Source: Enorma sp964624825
GTDB lineage: Bacteria; Actinomycetota; Coriobacteriia; Coriobacteriales; Coriobacteriaceae
DNA length: 64,000 nucleotides
Reading direction: 5' to 3'
Assembly: GCA_964624825.1 (NCBI GenBank)
Contig: CAZUYD010000008.1
Coordinates: 1 to 64,000 of the forward strand
Part shown: positions 52,660-61,561 of the stretch, in pieces
Layout: each line of letters opens with the position of its first letter
How positions within the stretch are numbered: the stretch's first letter is position 1
Notes under the pieces: model-generated
The model's database searches: none
The model's input: the letters and a program-made list of their open reading frames with translations, nothing else
Told to the model about the DNA's origin: nothing
Position numbers and translations under genes: made by a program

Positions 52660-54036
52660 GTGTCGTACGATTCATCGCAGCACGACCCATACCGCCGCCC
52701 TGCCGCGCGCACCGGTGCTTCGTCTGAGCGGGGCGCATCCTCACCCGAGCGGCGCGCCGCCTCCTCCGCTCGATCCGCGCGCACGGGAGCCGGCGAGCCG
52801 CGCCCCCGCTCAGCGCGCACGGGCGCCGGTGAACCCAGGCCTCGCACCGTGCGCCTCTCCGCCCATGCGCAGTCGGCGCCTTCTGATACCGGACGCACCG
52901 CAACCGGCGCTTCCGCGACACGCGCCGCCCGAGGCGGATCCTCTCTCTTGGAGCCTGGCACGCGCAACGCATCTGGCCAGGCGGCCAACATGCCCCGAAG
53001 GTCGCGCGCGTCAGCCGCACGCCCCTATGCCGGCACGCCGCGGCGCACGCAAGAGAAGGCACCTCATGGCGCGGCGCGCCCCCGTTCCGCAGCACGTTCT
53101 CGTGGCACAGCCCGCACTCATAACGCGACACGCGCTCGCGGCACGGGGCGCACCCGAAATGCCGTCTCGGTACTCAGCGCCATAGGCAGCGCTGCAGCAA
53201 CCATTGTTGTAACCGTTGTCGGCGCACTCGGAGGGCTGCTCTCTCGTCTCTTTAGGCGCGGGCACGCACGCGCACGGAACTCGAGCCGCATGGCAGGGCA
53301 AAGCCGCGGGCGCACACCGATCAGCGAATCCGCTGCGCGAAACCACGGCACGCAGCATCCCTCGACGTTCCGCCTTCCCGTGGTGCTGGGAAGCGCGCTT
53401 TGCGGAACCGCTGCCGTCTTTTTGCTCTCAACCATCGTCGCAACGACTCCTGCGGGCGCCGATGCGGCGGCCGAGGCATCGATGCTCAATATGGACACGC
53501 TTGACACCGGATCCATGTCCTGCTCGACACCGCGCGAACAGTGGCAGCAGGGCACCATGCCCTATTTCTTCCAGACCGATCCAATTTGGGCGCAGCAATC
53601 CTACGCCGGCGGCACCGTCGCCGTAAACGGATGCGGCCCCACTTGCCTTGCAATGGTATATGTCTATATAACGGGAAGTACCGATATGTCGCCCGCAGAC
53701 ATGGCTGCGTTCGCAGACGAGGAAAACTACGCCCCTACGGGCGCGACCGAATGGAGCTTCATGTCTGAAGGGGCTTCGAAGCTCGGTCTTACCAGCACGG
53801 AGCTCTCGCTCGATCGAGACGCCGTAATCGCCGCGCTGCAAGCAGGCCAGCCGGTTATCTGCGCGGTTAAACCAGGCGACTTCACCTCGGTCGGCCATTT
53901 CATTGTGCTCGCCGGCATCGATGAAAACGATATGGTCACTGTTCATGACCCGAACAGCAGCTATCGCAGCGCACAGAAGTGGTCGGTCGATCGTATCCTC
54001 GCGCAGACCAGAATCTGCTGGACGTACACGAGCTAG
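52660..54036 (+). CDS. C39-like cysteine peptidase with long basic N-terminal region
   Basis: 458 aa. The first ~165 residues are Arg/Ala/Ser/Pro-rich, with a duplicated ARTGAGEPRPR unit. Hydrophobic stretches follow near 170-190 (SAIGSAAATIVVTVVGALGGLL) and 245-270. The last ~180 residues form a papain-like C39_2 domain: MPYFFQTDPIWAQQSY, nucleophile in VNGCGPTCLAMVYVY, and His in VGHFIVLAGIDENDMVTVHDP. Probably secreted or membrane-held and acting at the cell wall. GTG 52660 follows GGGAGGG. Confidence 0.75.
   Translation: MSYDSSQHDPYRRPAARTGASSERGASSPERRAASSARSARTGAGEPRPRSARTGAGEPRPRTVRLSAHAQSAPSDTGRTATGASATRAARGGSSLLEPGTRNASGQAANMPRRSRASAARPYAGTPRRTQEKAPHGAARPRSAARSRGTARTHNATRARGTGRTRNAVSVLSAIGSAAATIVVTVVGALGGLLSRLFRRGHARARNSSRMAGQSRGRTPISESAARNHGTQHPSTFRLPVVLGSALCGTAAVFLLSTIVATTPAGADAAAEASMLNMDTLDTGSMSCSTPREQWQQGTMPYFFQTDPIWAQQSYAGGTVAVNGCGPTCLAMVYVYITGSTDMSPADMAAFADEENYAPTGATEWSFMSEGASKLGLTSTELSLDRDAVIAALQAGQPVICAVKPGDFTSVGHFIVLAGIDENDMVTVHDPNSSYRSAQKWSVDRILAQTRICWTYTS
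52776..52847 (+). repeat. 36 bp imperfect tandem repeat in the C39-like gene
   Basis: Two units of 36 bases encode ARTGAGEPRPRS and ARTGAGEPRPRT in the basic region, with several silent differences between them. Confidence 0.7.
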
Positions 54037-54218
54037 CGCATGAACCCGACAGGCAGCATGAACCCGGCAGGCAGCCTTCGCAGCCCCACCGAACCCACCA
54101 GGAATATCGGCGATCAACGCCCATAGAGTATCTTGGCTGCACGTTTCACGCGGCGCCTGCCATCTGGCGCGGCGCCGTGCCGCTCAAGCATGGAGCGCGT
54201 CACGGCGCTTCCGCGCAC

Positions 54219-54255
54219 GGGCGGGTATCTGACGTCAAGCGTCGGATACCCGCCC
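54219..54255 (-). repeat. Copy f of the dispersed palindrome
   Basis: Minus-strand 19-mer TCCGACGCTTGACGTCAGA (54246-54228) inside perfect 11-base arms (54219-54229 / 54245-54255). It lies 16 bases past the stop codon of the zinc-ribbon gene and could also serve as its terminator hairpin. Confidence 0.6.
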
Positions 54256-54270
54256 TGAACGCTTCGCGCG

Positions 54271-55158
54271 TTAGTATCCCCAAAGGTACCAGGAACCATT
54301 AATCTCCACTGTGTAAAACCCCGTGTCTAGCTCTTGGGAGATGGTTTCGCCCGCGCTGTATCCAGCGTAATCCTCGGTGAGCGTAATCGTCACCGCGCAT
54401 ACCAACTCATATCCATCGGTCACGGTGTAGTCATAGCCCGCATCGGAGAAACTCTCGCTCAAATCTTCCAAGTCCTCGCTATCAAGCTGGTCGCCTAGGG
54501 TGATGTCAACATCGAGCGAGAGGAAATCAAGGTAAGAGGTGACCGTGGAGCCGTATGTTCCAATCACGCTGCCCATTGAATTGCCCAACTCTTCAGCGAG
54601 CTCCTCGCGCGTGACTCCTTCCAACGCAAGCGCGTCATCAACTATCTCGGATGGGAACAGGTCAATAAGGCCCCCGCCGAATTCGGTAAACGCATCCTCG
54701 TCGAAATCGCTCTCGAACAAGTCGTTGAAGAGCGTTTCGACCTGGTTAGCTACGCCTTCGGGACTGCTCTGCGTGCTGCCGCCGAATACGCCCGACAGAG
54801 AAAGCACGGCGAACGCCACAACTGCTACCACAACAACGAGGATGCCAACCGTCATGCCGCGGGTAACGTAGAACCGCTTTTTGGGCGGATTCTGATCGAC
54901 CCACGGCACTTGCGCGGATGGCGCGCCTGTCGCAGGCGATGCAGAGCCGGCATGCTGGCTACCTCCGGGCTGCGCTCCATTCGACGCGACGCGCTCTGTC
55001 GGCCGTGTCGCCGCAGCGCCGGCCGCCGTCCCAGCGCCGGCCGCCGCGCTCCCCGACTGCTCAGGCACCGGCTGGGAGCGCGAAGGCAGCGGTTTTCCAC
55101 AGTACCCGCAAAAGGCCGAGCCTTCAGGCAGCTCGGATCCACAATGAGAACAGAACAT
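54271..55158 (-). CDS. Zinc-ribbon membrane protein, second type
   Basis: 295 aa. Zinc ribbon MFCSHCGSELPEGSAFCGYCG, an Ala/Gly/Pro-rich linker, and one membrane helix (GMTVGILVVVVAVVAFAVLSLSGVF, near 101-125). An acidic outer domain follows (residues ~135-295) with LFNDLFESDFDEDAF, GVTREELAEELGNSMGSVIG and a beta-rich end (GFYTVEINGSWYLWGY). It resembles the DUF5105/DUF4878-type lipocalin-like ectodomains, but I am not certain. Start ATG 55158 follows AAGGG; ATG 55161 is equally possible. Confidence 0.7.
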   Translation of the reverse strand: MFCSHCGSELPEGSAFCGYCGKPLPSRSQPVPEQSGSAAAGAGTAAGAAATRPTERVASNGAQPGGSQHAGSASPATGAPSAQVPWVDQNPPKKRFYVTRGMTVGILVVVVAVVAFAVLSLSGVFGGSTQSSPEGVANQVETLFNDLFESDFDEDAFTEFGGGLIDLFPSEIVDDALALEGVTREELAEELGNSMGSVIGTYGSTVTSYLDFLSLDVDITLGDQLDSEDLEDLSESFSDAGYDYTVTDGYELVCAVTITLTEDYAGYSAGETISQELDTGFYTVEINGSWYLWGY

Positions 55159-55167
55159 CATTCCCAC

Positions 55168-55607
55168 CCTTCTCCACCGTGAAGGCCCTCAAGGGCTCGC
55201 TGGGGCGCACGCTCAGCGCCCATTCCCGTGTTGCCCCATCGCAAGGCCGTCAGCGGAACGTAAAGCCTATAGTCCACAGTGTAGCGGGAATGAGCCTTTA
55301 CCGATAGACCTCGCCCGATGTTCGTTTCCCTGGTTTCCCTATACGGATTGCCAGACGGCACTGTAACGCCTTGCGAGGCACTACGGGCTCGCGTTCGCTT
55401 CGCGCGAATCCCGTTTGCTCGAAAACGGAGACGCTGGCGATGGCGAAGGCGAACATCGCACGCCGGTACCTATAAGAACGTATAGCGTGATAGCGCGCCG
55501 AAGCGCACGATAGCCGAAGACGATGCGCCCCGCCAAAACGAGCATGCGGCGAGATGCCCGCGCATCCCGCCGCATATCACATCAACTATGATTTGCCAGC
55601 GCAACCG
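55168..55607. other. 440 bp intergenic region, nothing recognised
   Basis: Between the zinc-ribbon gene start and the arcC stop. It must contain the zinc-ribbon promoter. No gene, and no clear terminator for arcC, was found. Confidence 0.4.
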
Positions 55608-56570
55608 CTACGCGTAGATCCTCGTGCCCGAGAGCCCGGCCATGGTCTCGGCGGCCTTCTCGAGGGCGCCGATGATGCACACGCGCCCTCTGCGGCTGCG
55701 CGCGAACCTGACGGCCGCGCGCACCTTGGGCTCCATGGAGCCCCTGCCGAACTGGCCCTCGTCGGCGAGGCGCTCGGCCTCGTCGGCCGTGAGCTCGTCG
55801 AGGTCGCGCTGGGTGGGTTTGCCGAAGTCGACGGCCACATGCTCCACCGCAGTGAGCAGGAACAGCACGTCGGCCTGGCAGTCCTCGGCGAGCAGCTCGC
55901 CCCCCAGGTCCTTGTCGATCACGGCCGCGACGCCCCGGTAACAGCCCTTGTCGGCGTAGTCGCGCACCACGGGGATGCCGCCGCCCCCGCACGCGATGAC
56001 GATGAACTCGTTGTCGAGCAGGTTCAGGATGGAGGGCGCCTCCACGATCTTCTTGGGGTCGGGGCTGGCCACCACGCGCCGCCATCCGCGGCCGGAGTCC
56101 TCGACGAAGGCCATCTCGGGGTGCGCGGCCCTGAGCTCGTCCGCCTGCTCCCTGGTGAGGAAGGGGCCGACGGGCTTGGTGGGGTCCCCAAACGCCGGGT
56201 CGTCCGGATCGCACTCGATCTGCGTCACGACCGTGGCCACGTGCCAGCGCTTGTAGCGGCGGTGCATCTCGCGGCCGATGCCCTGCTGCAGGTGGTAGCC
56301 TATGTAGCCCTGGCTCATGGCGCCGCACTCGGGCAGACCCATGGGCGGGGTGCCGATGGCGGCACTCGCGGCAGAGAAGGCGTCCTGGATCATGCCGACC
56401 TGCGGGCCGTTGCCGTGGGTGATGATGATCTCGTTGCCCTGCTCGATGAGGCCGATGAGCGCCTTGGCGGTGCGGTCCACGCGCTCGACCTGCTCCTCGG
56501 GGGTGGCGCCGAGGGCGTTGCCGCCCAGGGCGACGACGATGCGGTCGGGCTTGCCCAGGGGCTTGGACAT
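55608..56570 (-). CDS. arcC: Carbamate kinase
   Basis: 320 aa. Makes ATP from ADP and carbamoyl phosphate, the energy-yielding last step of the agmatine pathway. Motifs are VVALGGNALG, IITHGNGPQVG, the PTK loop ECDPDDPAFGDPTKPVG (near 126), ACGGGGIPV and AVIDKDLGGELLA. Sampled lines of this gene run at about 67-70% GC against about 55% in aguA. It is also separated from aguA by 509 bases, so its origin and regulation may differ from the other agu genes. Confidence 0.95.
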   Translation of the reverse strand: MSKPLGKPDRIVVALGGNALGATPEEQVERVDRTAKALIGLIEQGNEIIITHGNGPQVGMIQDAFSAASAAIGTPPMGLPECGAMSQGYIGYHLQQGIGREMHRRYKRWHVATVVTQIECDPDDPAFGDPTKPVGPFLTREQADELRAAHPEMAFVEDSGRGWRRVVASPDPKKIVEAPSILNLLDNEFIVIACGGGGIPVVRDYADKGCYRGVAAVIDKDLGGELLAEDCQADVLFLLTAVEHVAVDFGKPTQRDLDELTADEAERLADEGQFGRGSMEPKVRAAVRFARSRRGRVCIIGALEKAAETMAGLSGTRIYA

Positions 56571-57079
56571 GGTCGTTCCTCTCTCTTCGATGGTCGCTGC
56601 TGCCGATACCCTTCGTGCAGACTACGATAGGACGGCAAGTATATTCCAAACGTAGCCGATTTCATTCATTTTTAGATTTGCTGCTTGGTATTAACCGGAC
56701 GAACGGTTGGTTCTTGTCGCTCAGCGTTTATGGCTGTGAATCTTTCTTGATAAGCGCTTTACCTTGGCAAAGCTCGTTTAATGCATGACAGGGCATCTCA
56801 TTCGCATAGATCCGCATACCGCACATGCGACATGATTTTTTATGCATAATTGATCGGGATAATCCAGCTGGCTCGCATTCAATGGCCAAGGTGCCCGGGC
56901 ACGCTCACCACACCTCGCTCGCACGACCGCGCAAACAGGAAATTTTATTTGCGCATCCCGCGCGACAGCGCGCCGCACGCAGCATGCGCGCCGCGCGCAA
57001 TGTCGCGCCTCGCATACCGGCAGGCGCCCGCAACCGGTGCGTTATGCACGAGCGGGCGCCCAAGCAACCGAGCGAAATG
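56571..57079. promoter_or_regulatory. 509 bp region between aguA and arcC
   Basis: No gene. AT-rich from 56640 to 56880, likely an independent arcC promoter. Near aguA a stem GGCGCCCGC (57023-57031) / GCGGGCGCC (57052-57060) may end or process the agu transcript; it has no T run. Confidence 0.4.
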
Positions 57080-58282
57080 CTATGCAGTCGGCTCCTGCTG
57101 CGTGATGCAGTGGATGTTACCGCCGCCATACACGACCTGCTCGGAACGGACACCCAGGCACGTGTAGACGCCCGCGCCCCACACCTCGTCGTAGATCTTC
57201 TGCAGCGTATCTACGGCGAGCTGGTCGTTCTCGTCGCCATATTGCGGCACAATGACGCCCTTGTTCGTCACGAGATAGTTCATGTAAGACGCAATCAACG
57301 GCTCATCGGTAACGCGTGGCTCGGCATACTCATCGATATCAATCGAGTCGCACGATGGCTGATCCATGTACAGCGGCTTCACCGGCATGGGAAGTTTATA
57401 GACCTTGATCGCACGGCCCTTGGCATCCACGGCGTTCGAAAGCGTCTCATACGCCTCGTGGCACTGGCGATAGAAGGGGTTATCGGGATCGTCCGTCCAG
57501 ATGCACGCCATGACGCCTGGGGCGATAAAGGTAGCCACGTCGTCGATGTGGCCGTTGGTCTCACTCGGATCGATGCCCTCTTTGACCCAAATGACCTTCT
57601 CAACGCCGAGGTATTCCTTCAAGTGATCGGTCATATACTCGCGCAGTTCCTCGCTCCAGGGCTGGAACTTCAGCGCAAAGGTCGGCCAGAGGGCGTCCTC
57701 GTCCTCCTCAACGCGCACCGCGCTCGCAGTGCGGCCGGGCGAAAGCAGGCACTGGTCGGTCACGACCAAGGTTCCCTCTCCGTCAACGGTGATCGAGCCG
57801 CCCTCGAGAATCATGTCGTCGGGACGATAGCGACGGCAGCCAGAGAGTTCAGCCATCTTAAGACCGATCTGCTCGTCTTTGTCCCACGGGAAATACAAAC
57901 CATCGATCATGCCGCCATAACCGTTGAAATGCCAGTGGACGGCGCGCTTCTCACCTGCGCCGTTCACCACGAAGGTCGCACCCGTATCGCGGAACCACGC
58001 GTCGTCAGTGGTCATCTCGACGACGGTTACGTTTTCATCGTCCTCGAAGACCGCCTTGCAATTGGCAAAATCGGCCTGGTTAACGCACATGGTAACCGGC
58101 GTGAAGCGCGCGATGGCGCGGGCGATCTCTGCATACTGCCGCTGCGCCGGCTTCGCGCCGTGCGCCCACGTGTCGGTACGGTGCGGCCAGCCCATCCAAA
58201 CGCGAGCCTGGGGCTCGAACTCGGCAGGCATGTGGAAGCCATCAGCCTTGGGCGTGGACTCAGATTCGGTGATTGTGCGCAT
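57080..58282 (-). CDS. aguA: Agmatine deiminase
   Basis: 400 aa. Converts agmatine to N-carbamoylputrescine and ammonia. Family blocks are MPAEFEPQARVWMGWPHR, DDAWFRDTGATFVVN, GLYFPWDKDEQIG, LEGGSITVDGEGT and TNGHIDDVATFI. The catalytic Cys is in GGGNIHCITQQEP at the C-terminus. Third in the order aguB-aguD-aguA-arcC on the minus strand. Confidence 0.95.
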   Translation of the reverse strand: MRTITESESTPKADGFHMPAEFEPQARVWMGWPHRTDTWAHGAKPAQRQYAEIARAIARFTPVTMCVNQADFANCKAVFEDDENVTVVEMTTDDAWFRDTGATFVVNGAGEKRAVHWHFNGYGGMIDGLYFPWDKDEQIGLKMAELSGCRRYRPDDMILEGGSITVDGEGTLVVTDQCLLSPGRTASAVRVEEDEDALWPTFALKFQPWSEELREYMTDHLKEYLGVEKVIWVKEGIDPSETNGHIDDVATFIAPGVMACIWTDDPDNPFYRQCHEAYETLSNAVDAKGRAIKVYKLPMPVKPLYMDQPSCDSIDIDEYAEPRVTDEPLIASYMNYLVTNKGVIVPQYGDENDQLAVDTLQKIYDEVWGAGVYTCLGVRSEQVVYGGGNIHCITQQEPTA

Positions 58283-58365
58283 TGCGCTTCCTCCTTCTTG
58301 CTATGAGCTTGCATATACGAACGTACCTGCGAATATATGCCATGCGGCAACGTCGCTAGGCCTTG

Positions 58366-59823
58366 TCACCCAACCGCCGTGTCTGCCTCGGCTGACGCCT
58401 CGGCCTGCTTCTCGGCCGCGAGGCGCTCGGCGGCGAGCTCGGGCGTCAGGCCCTTGTACTCCTCGGCGCGACCGCGCGCGCTCCATACGCGCACGACCTC
58501 GCCCAATGCAATGATCACGACGGTCGCGATGAGCATAGGCACCTTGTCGGCGACCTCATCGGCCGAAAGCGGCACGATGGACGCGACGACCGTCAGCACC
58601 AGCTCGATCATGGGAACGATCATGCATATCATCATGAACGCGCCCTTGAACGGAAACCTGAACACGCGTTCACGGTTCGGATCGACGCGACGCAGCCTGA
58701 GAAACGCCGGGAACATAGGGATATAGGTGACGAGCAGGAACACCACGCTCACACCGAAGAGCATCCAGAACATGCCCTCGGAGATCGCATCGATGGGTAC
58801 GAGTTGCAGACAAAGCACAGCGCTCGCGAAAACGCCATTGACGAGCGCAGCGCCCTTAGGCATGCCCCTCTTGTCCTCAGCGGCGAAGACCTTGGGCATA
58901 TTGCCCTGCTTGGCAGCATAGAGCGCGGCCGAGTTGACGCCGAACGACCATGAGGCCATGTTCGCGAACAGGGTAATCAAGAACACGATGGCGATGATGC
59001 CGAAGATGGGAGAATCGCCCACCATGGTCTGCACTGCGACGATCATGCCGAAATCCGGATCGATTTGATCGGCGGGAATAGCGGCGGCGATACCGAATCC
59101 GCAGAAGAGGTAGATGGCCGCGATGGCCAAACCACCCATGATGATGGCCTTGGGCACATCGGTCTTGGGGTCGCGCATATCGTCGGTGAAGGTGCAGATG
59201 ACCTCGAACCCCATGAAGTTGAAGATGATGATGGACAGATAGTTGAGCGCACTCACGTCGGTAAGGTCGGGCAGGAGGGTCTGCAGGCTCACGTCGCTCG
59301 CGAACCCGTTGTTCATGGCATACCAGATGCCCAATGCGCCCACGGCGATGGCCACGGCGACCTTGAGAACCGCGCCGCCGTTCAGCACCCACTCGGAGTC
59401 CGAGACCTTTGAGAAGCTCATGAGCACGACGATCCACACGAATGCGAGCTCAATCCCCATGACAGCGGCCATGTTGAACTGGACGCCGAGCACCATCCCT
59501 AAGATGTCCGGGAACAGCGTGGCGAGCGAGGCGATCCAGAACGGATAGTTGATCCAGTAATACCACGAGACGCGCGCCGCCCACTTGTCGCCCAGCCCCT
59601 CGCGAATCCAGTCGATGATGCCGCCTTCCGAGTCATAGGTGGTTCCCAGCTCGGCCACCACCATGCCGTATGGGATCAGGAAGGTGATGATGAGGAAGAT
59701 CCACCAGAAGTATTGAGAGCTGCCGATGGCGGCGGCAGGCGCGGCGGCCTCGCAGACGAAGACCACGCAGATAACGCTTGCGATAACGGTTAGGAAGGAA
59801 AGTTTTTTCTTGCTATCGCTCAT
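58366..59823 (-). CDS. aguD: Agmatine/putrescine antiporter (APC family)
   Basis: 485 aa, about 12 membrane helices. SFLTVIASVICVVFVCEAAAPAAAIG is the first helix, IPYGMVVAELGTTYDSEGGIIDWI the Gly-rich second segment, and FNFMGFEVICTFTDDMRDPKTDVPKA the family motif of helix 6. The acidic/Ala tail is variable. It exchanges external agmatine for putrescine by analogy with the enterococcal system. Start ATG 59823 follows AAAGGG. Operon position between aguB and aguA supports the substrate. Confidence 0.85.
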   Translation of the reverse strand: MSDSKKKLSFLTVIASVICVVFVCEAAAPAAAIGSSQYFWWIFLIITFLIPYGMVVAELGTTYDSEGGIIDWIREGLGDKWAARVSWYYWINYPFWIASLATLFPDILGMVLGVQFNMAAVMGIELAFVWIVVLMSFSKVSDSEWVLNGGAVLKVAVAIAVGALGIWYAMNNGFASDVSLQTLLPDLTDVSALNYLSIIIFNFMGFEVICTFTDDMRDPKTDVPKAIIMGGLAIAAIYLFCGFGIAAAIPADQIDPDFGMIVAVQTMVGDSPIFGIIAIVFLITLFANMASWSFGVNSAALYAAKQGNMPKVFAAEDKRGMPKGAALVNGVFASAVLCLQLVPIDAISEGMFWMLFGVSVVFLLVTYIPMFPAFLRLRRVDPNRERVFRFPFKGAFMMICMIVPMIELVLTVVASIVPLSADEVADKVPMLIATVVIIALGEVVRVWSARGRAEEYKGLTPELAAERLAAEKQAEASAEADTAVG

Positions 59824-60053
59824 AAAAACCCTTTTCAGCTCGTTGCAAGCCACACTGTGGCTTGCGGTCGGCCTGAACATCAGACAGCCCTGCCCCCCGC
59901 CGAGGATGCGCAGCCGGTAGCAAGCCTGTGGCCTGCGGCGGGCACGACAACAGCGCGCACTGTGAGCAGTCCGTGCGCCCAGCAGTACACCCCCGCCACC
60001 AGCGCTCACGCATCCTCGGCACAACAGCACGACAGGACACCGAAATCGTCAGG

Positions 60054-61106
60054 CTAGTTCTGCAGCGCGTCAATCTTCTCGAGCGCGGCGTGCAACTCGG
60101 CCTTGGCGCCGTATTCAACGCCCTCGTCGTTGAGCGGCGTGCGGCGGCCGAGGGTGGCCAGGATCGCGCGGATGGAGTGCTTGCGATTCTCGGCTTCGAC
60201 CCAGCAGAGCGAGCGCTCGGGATCGTCCATGACCTCGTCCACAACCTCCTCGCCGCGCATGGCGGGCAGGCAGTGCATGAACTTGGAGTTGGGGCCAGCG
60301 AAATTCATCATGTCCATGGTGACCTGGTACTTGGGATAGAACACATCCATGTAGCTCTCGCCCGAAACCTCCTCGTCGTAGAGGCCGTACCACACGTCGG
60401 TGTAGATGAAGTCGGCACCCTTGATGCACTCGATGTCGTCGGAGATGATGATGCTGCCGCCGGAAACCTTGCAGTTCTCCTCGGCGATGGCCACGAGGTC
60501 AGCCTTGTTCTCGACCTGTAAGCCGCCGTCTGACACCTGGTGTCCCTTCGGACCAAAGTGAACGAACTTCATGCCGACCTTGGAGCAGATGAACATGAGC
60601 GAAACGCAGACCTGGGTGGCGTCGCCGATGAACGCGAGGGTGCAGTCCTCGATTTTCTTGCCCTCGGGCAGGTTCTCGAGCATGGTCATGAGGTCGCCCA
60701 TCTCCTGCGTGGGATGGTTGTACTCGGACATGCCGTTGATGACGGGCACCGCGGAACCGGCAGCAAGCCCCACCACGTCCTTATGGCGGTCAACGCGCGC
60801 CATCATGATGTCGAGCAGGCTTCCCATAACGCGGGCGCTATCGCCAAGAGACTCGTGGCCGCCGAGCTGGATGGAGCCTGGGCCGAAGAACTGCGCATGA
60901 CCGCCGAGGTCGGTCATGGCCGTTTCGAAGGAAATGCGGGTGCGCGTAGAAACCTGCTGGAAAATCATACCGAGACTTTGATTGCGGAGCAGGTGCGGGT
61001 AGTACCCGTCCTCCTTGATGGCCTTCTTCATGGCGATGGCCAGATCCTCGATAGCAAGAATCTCTTCCTTGGTGAAATCGTTCGTGTCGATCCAATCCTT
61101 AACCAC
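60054..61106 (-). CDS. aguB: Putrescine carbamoyltransferase
   Basis: 350 aa. Phosphorolyses carbamoylputrescine to putrescine and carbamoyl phosphate. Carbamoyl phosphate loop QQVSTRTRISFETAM (near 50), EYNHPTQEMGD (near 130) and HCLPAMRGEEV (near 275). VWYGLYDEEVSGESYMDVFY resembles putrescine rather than ornithine enzymes, and the agu context agrees. The start is GTG 61106, because AAGGAGG lies just before it; the ATG at 61124 precedes that site. A copy of the dispersed palindrome is embedded at GHQVSDGG. Confidence 0.88.
   Translation of the reverse strand: MVKDWIDTNDFTKEEILAIEDLAIAMKKAIKEDGYYPHLLRNQSLGMIFQQVSTRTRISFETAMTDLGGHAQFFGPGSIQLGGHESLGDSARVMGSLLDIMMARVDRHKDVVGLAAGSAVPVINGMSEYNHPTQEMGDLMTMLENLPEGKKIEDCTLAFIGDATQVCVSLMFICSKVGMKFVHFGPKGHQVSDGGLQVENKADLVAIAEENCKVSGGSIIISDDIECIKGADFIYTDVWYGLYDEEVSGESYMDVFYPKYQVTMDMMNFAGPNSKFMHCLPAMRGEEVVDEVMDDPERSLCWVEAENRKHSIRAILATLGRRTPLNDEGVEYGAKAELHAALEKIDALQN
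60529..60547 (-). repeat. Copy g of the dispersed palindrome, inside aguB
   Basis: Minus-strand AGGGACACCAGGTGTCAGA, with a perfect GACACC-A-GGTGTC core, encoding part of the aguB protein (GHQVSDG). No outer arms. Confidence 0.5.
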
Positions 61107-61561
61107 GTTCGTTCCTCCTTGCATCTGTTCCGCGCGCAGAGCGCCTACTGGTTTTAGCGATGGCTCACGAACTGTACGCGCCCCTCCTTCGCGTGCTATA
61201 ACTTCTGCACGCGGCAGAGCGCGTCGAGCTGCTCGCCTCCGCCCGTTGACCTCATCGTTAAACCGAGAGGCAATACATACCAGTTTATTTCGGCTTATTT
61301 ACCGTTTAGGGAATTACACCTCAAATAAACCCGTGCTATACGCGCTGGTAGATGGGTATATTTAGATTTATAGCGCCCGCAATGCCAACCGTTCGCGGAA
61401 AAAATACCGCGCGCGCAATGAATACAATAAAGGCATTCGAACAGGCGCGCGATATTCCGCGCAGGGCCCTGGCATTGCACGCGGCACGTAGCCGCGTCAT
61501 CACGCTGGAGTTTCTTCATGCACGAAATACACCCCGGCAAAACCAAAAGAAGGTGCGCGCC
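61107..61561. promoter_or_regulatory. Divergent aguB / regulator control region
   Basis: 455 bases, AT-rich from 61260 to 61420. Contains an exact inverted repeat GTTTATTT (61283-61290) / AAATAAAC (61323-61330), half-sites 40 bases apart, a candidate operator for the membrane LuxR regulator. Confidence 0.45.

Noticed and set aside
52412..53131. Upstream extension of the phospholipase C-like frame
   Set aside because: Arg/Cys-rich antisense of the C39-like gene; ATG 52411 with AAGGAG is the natural start.
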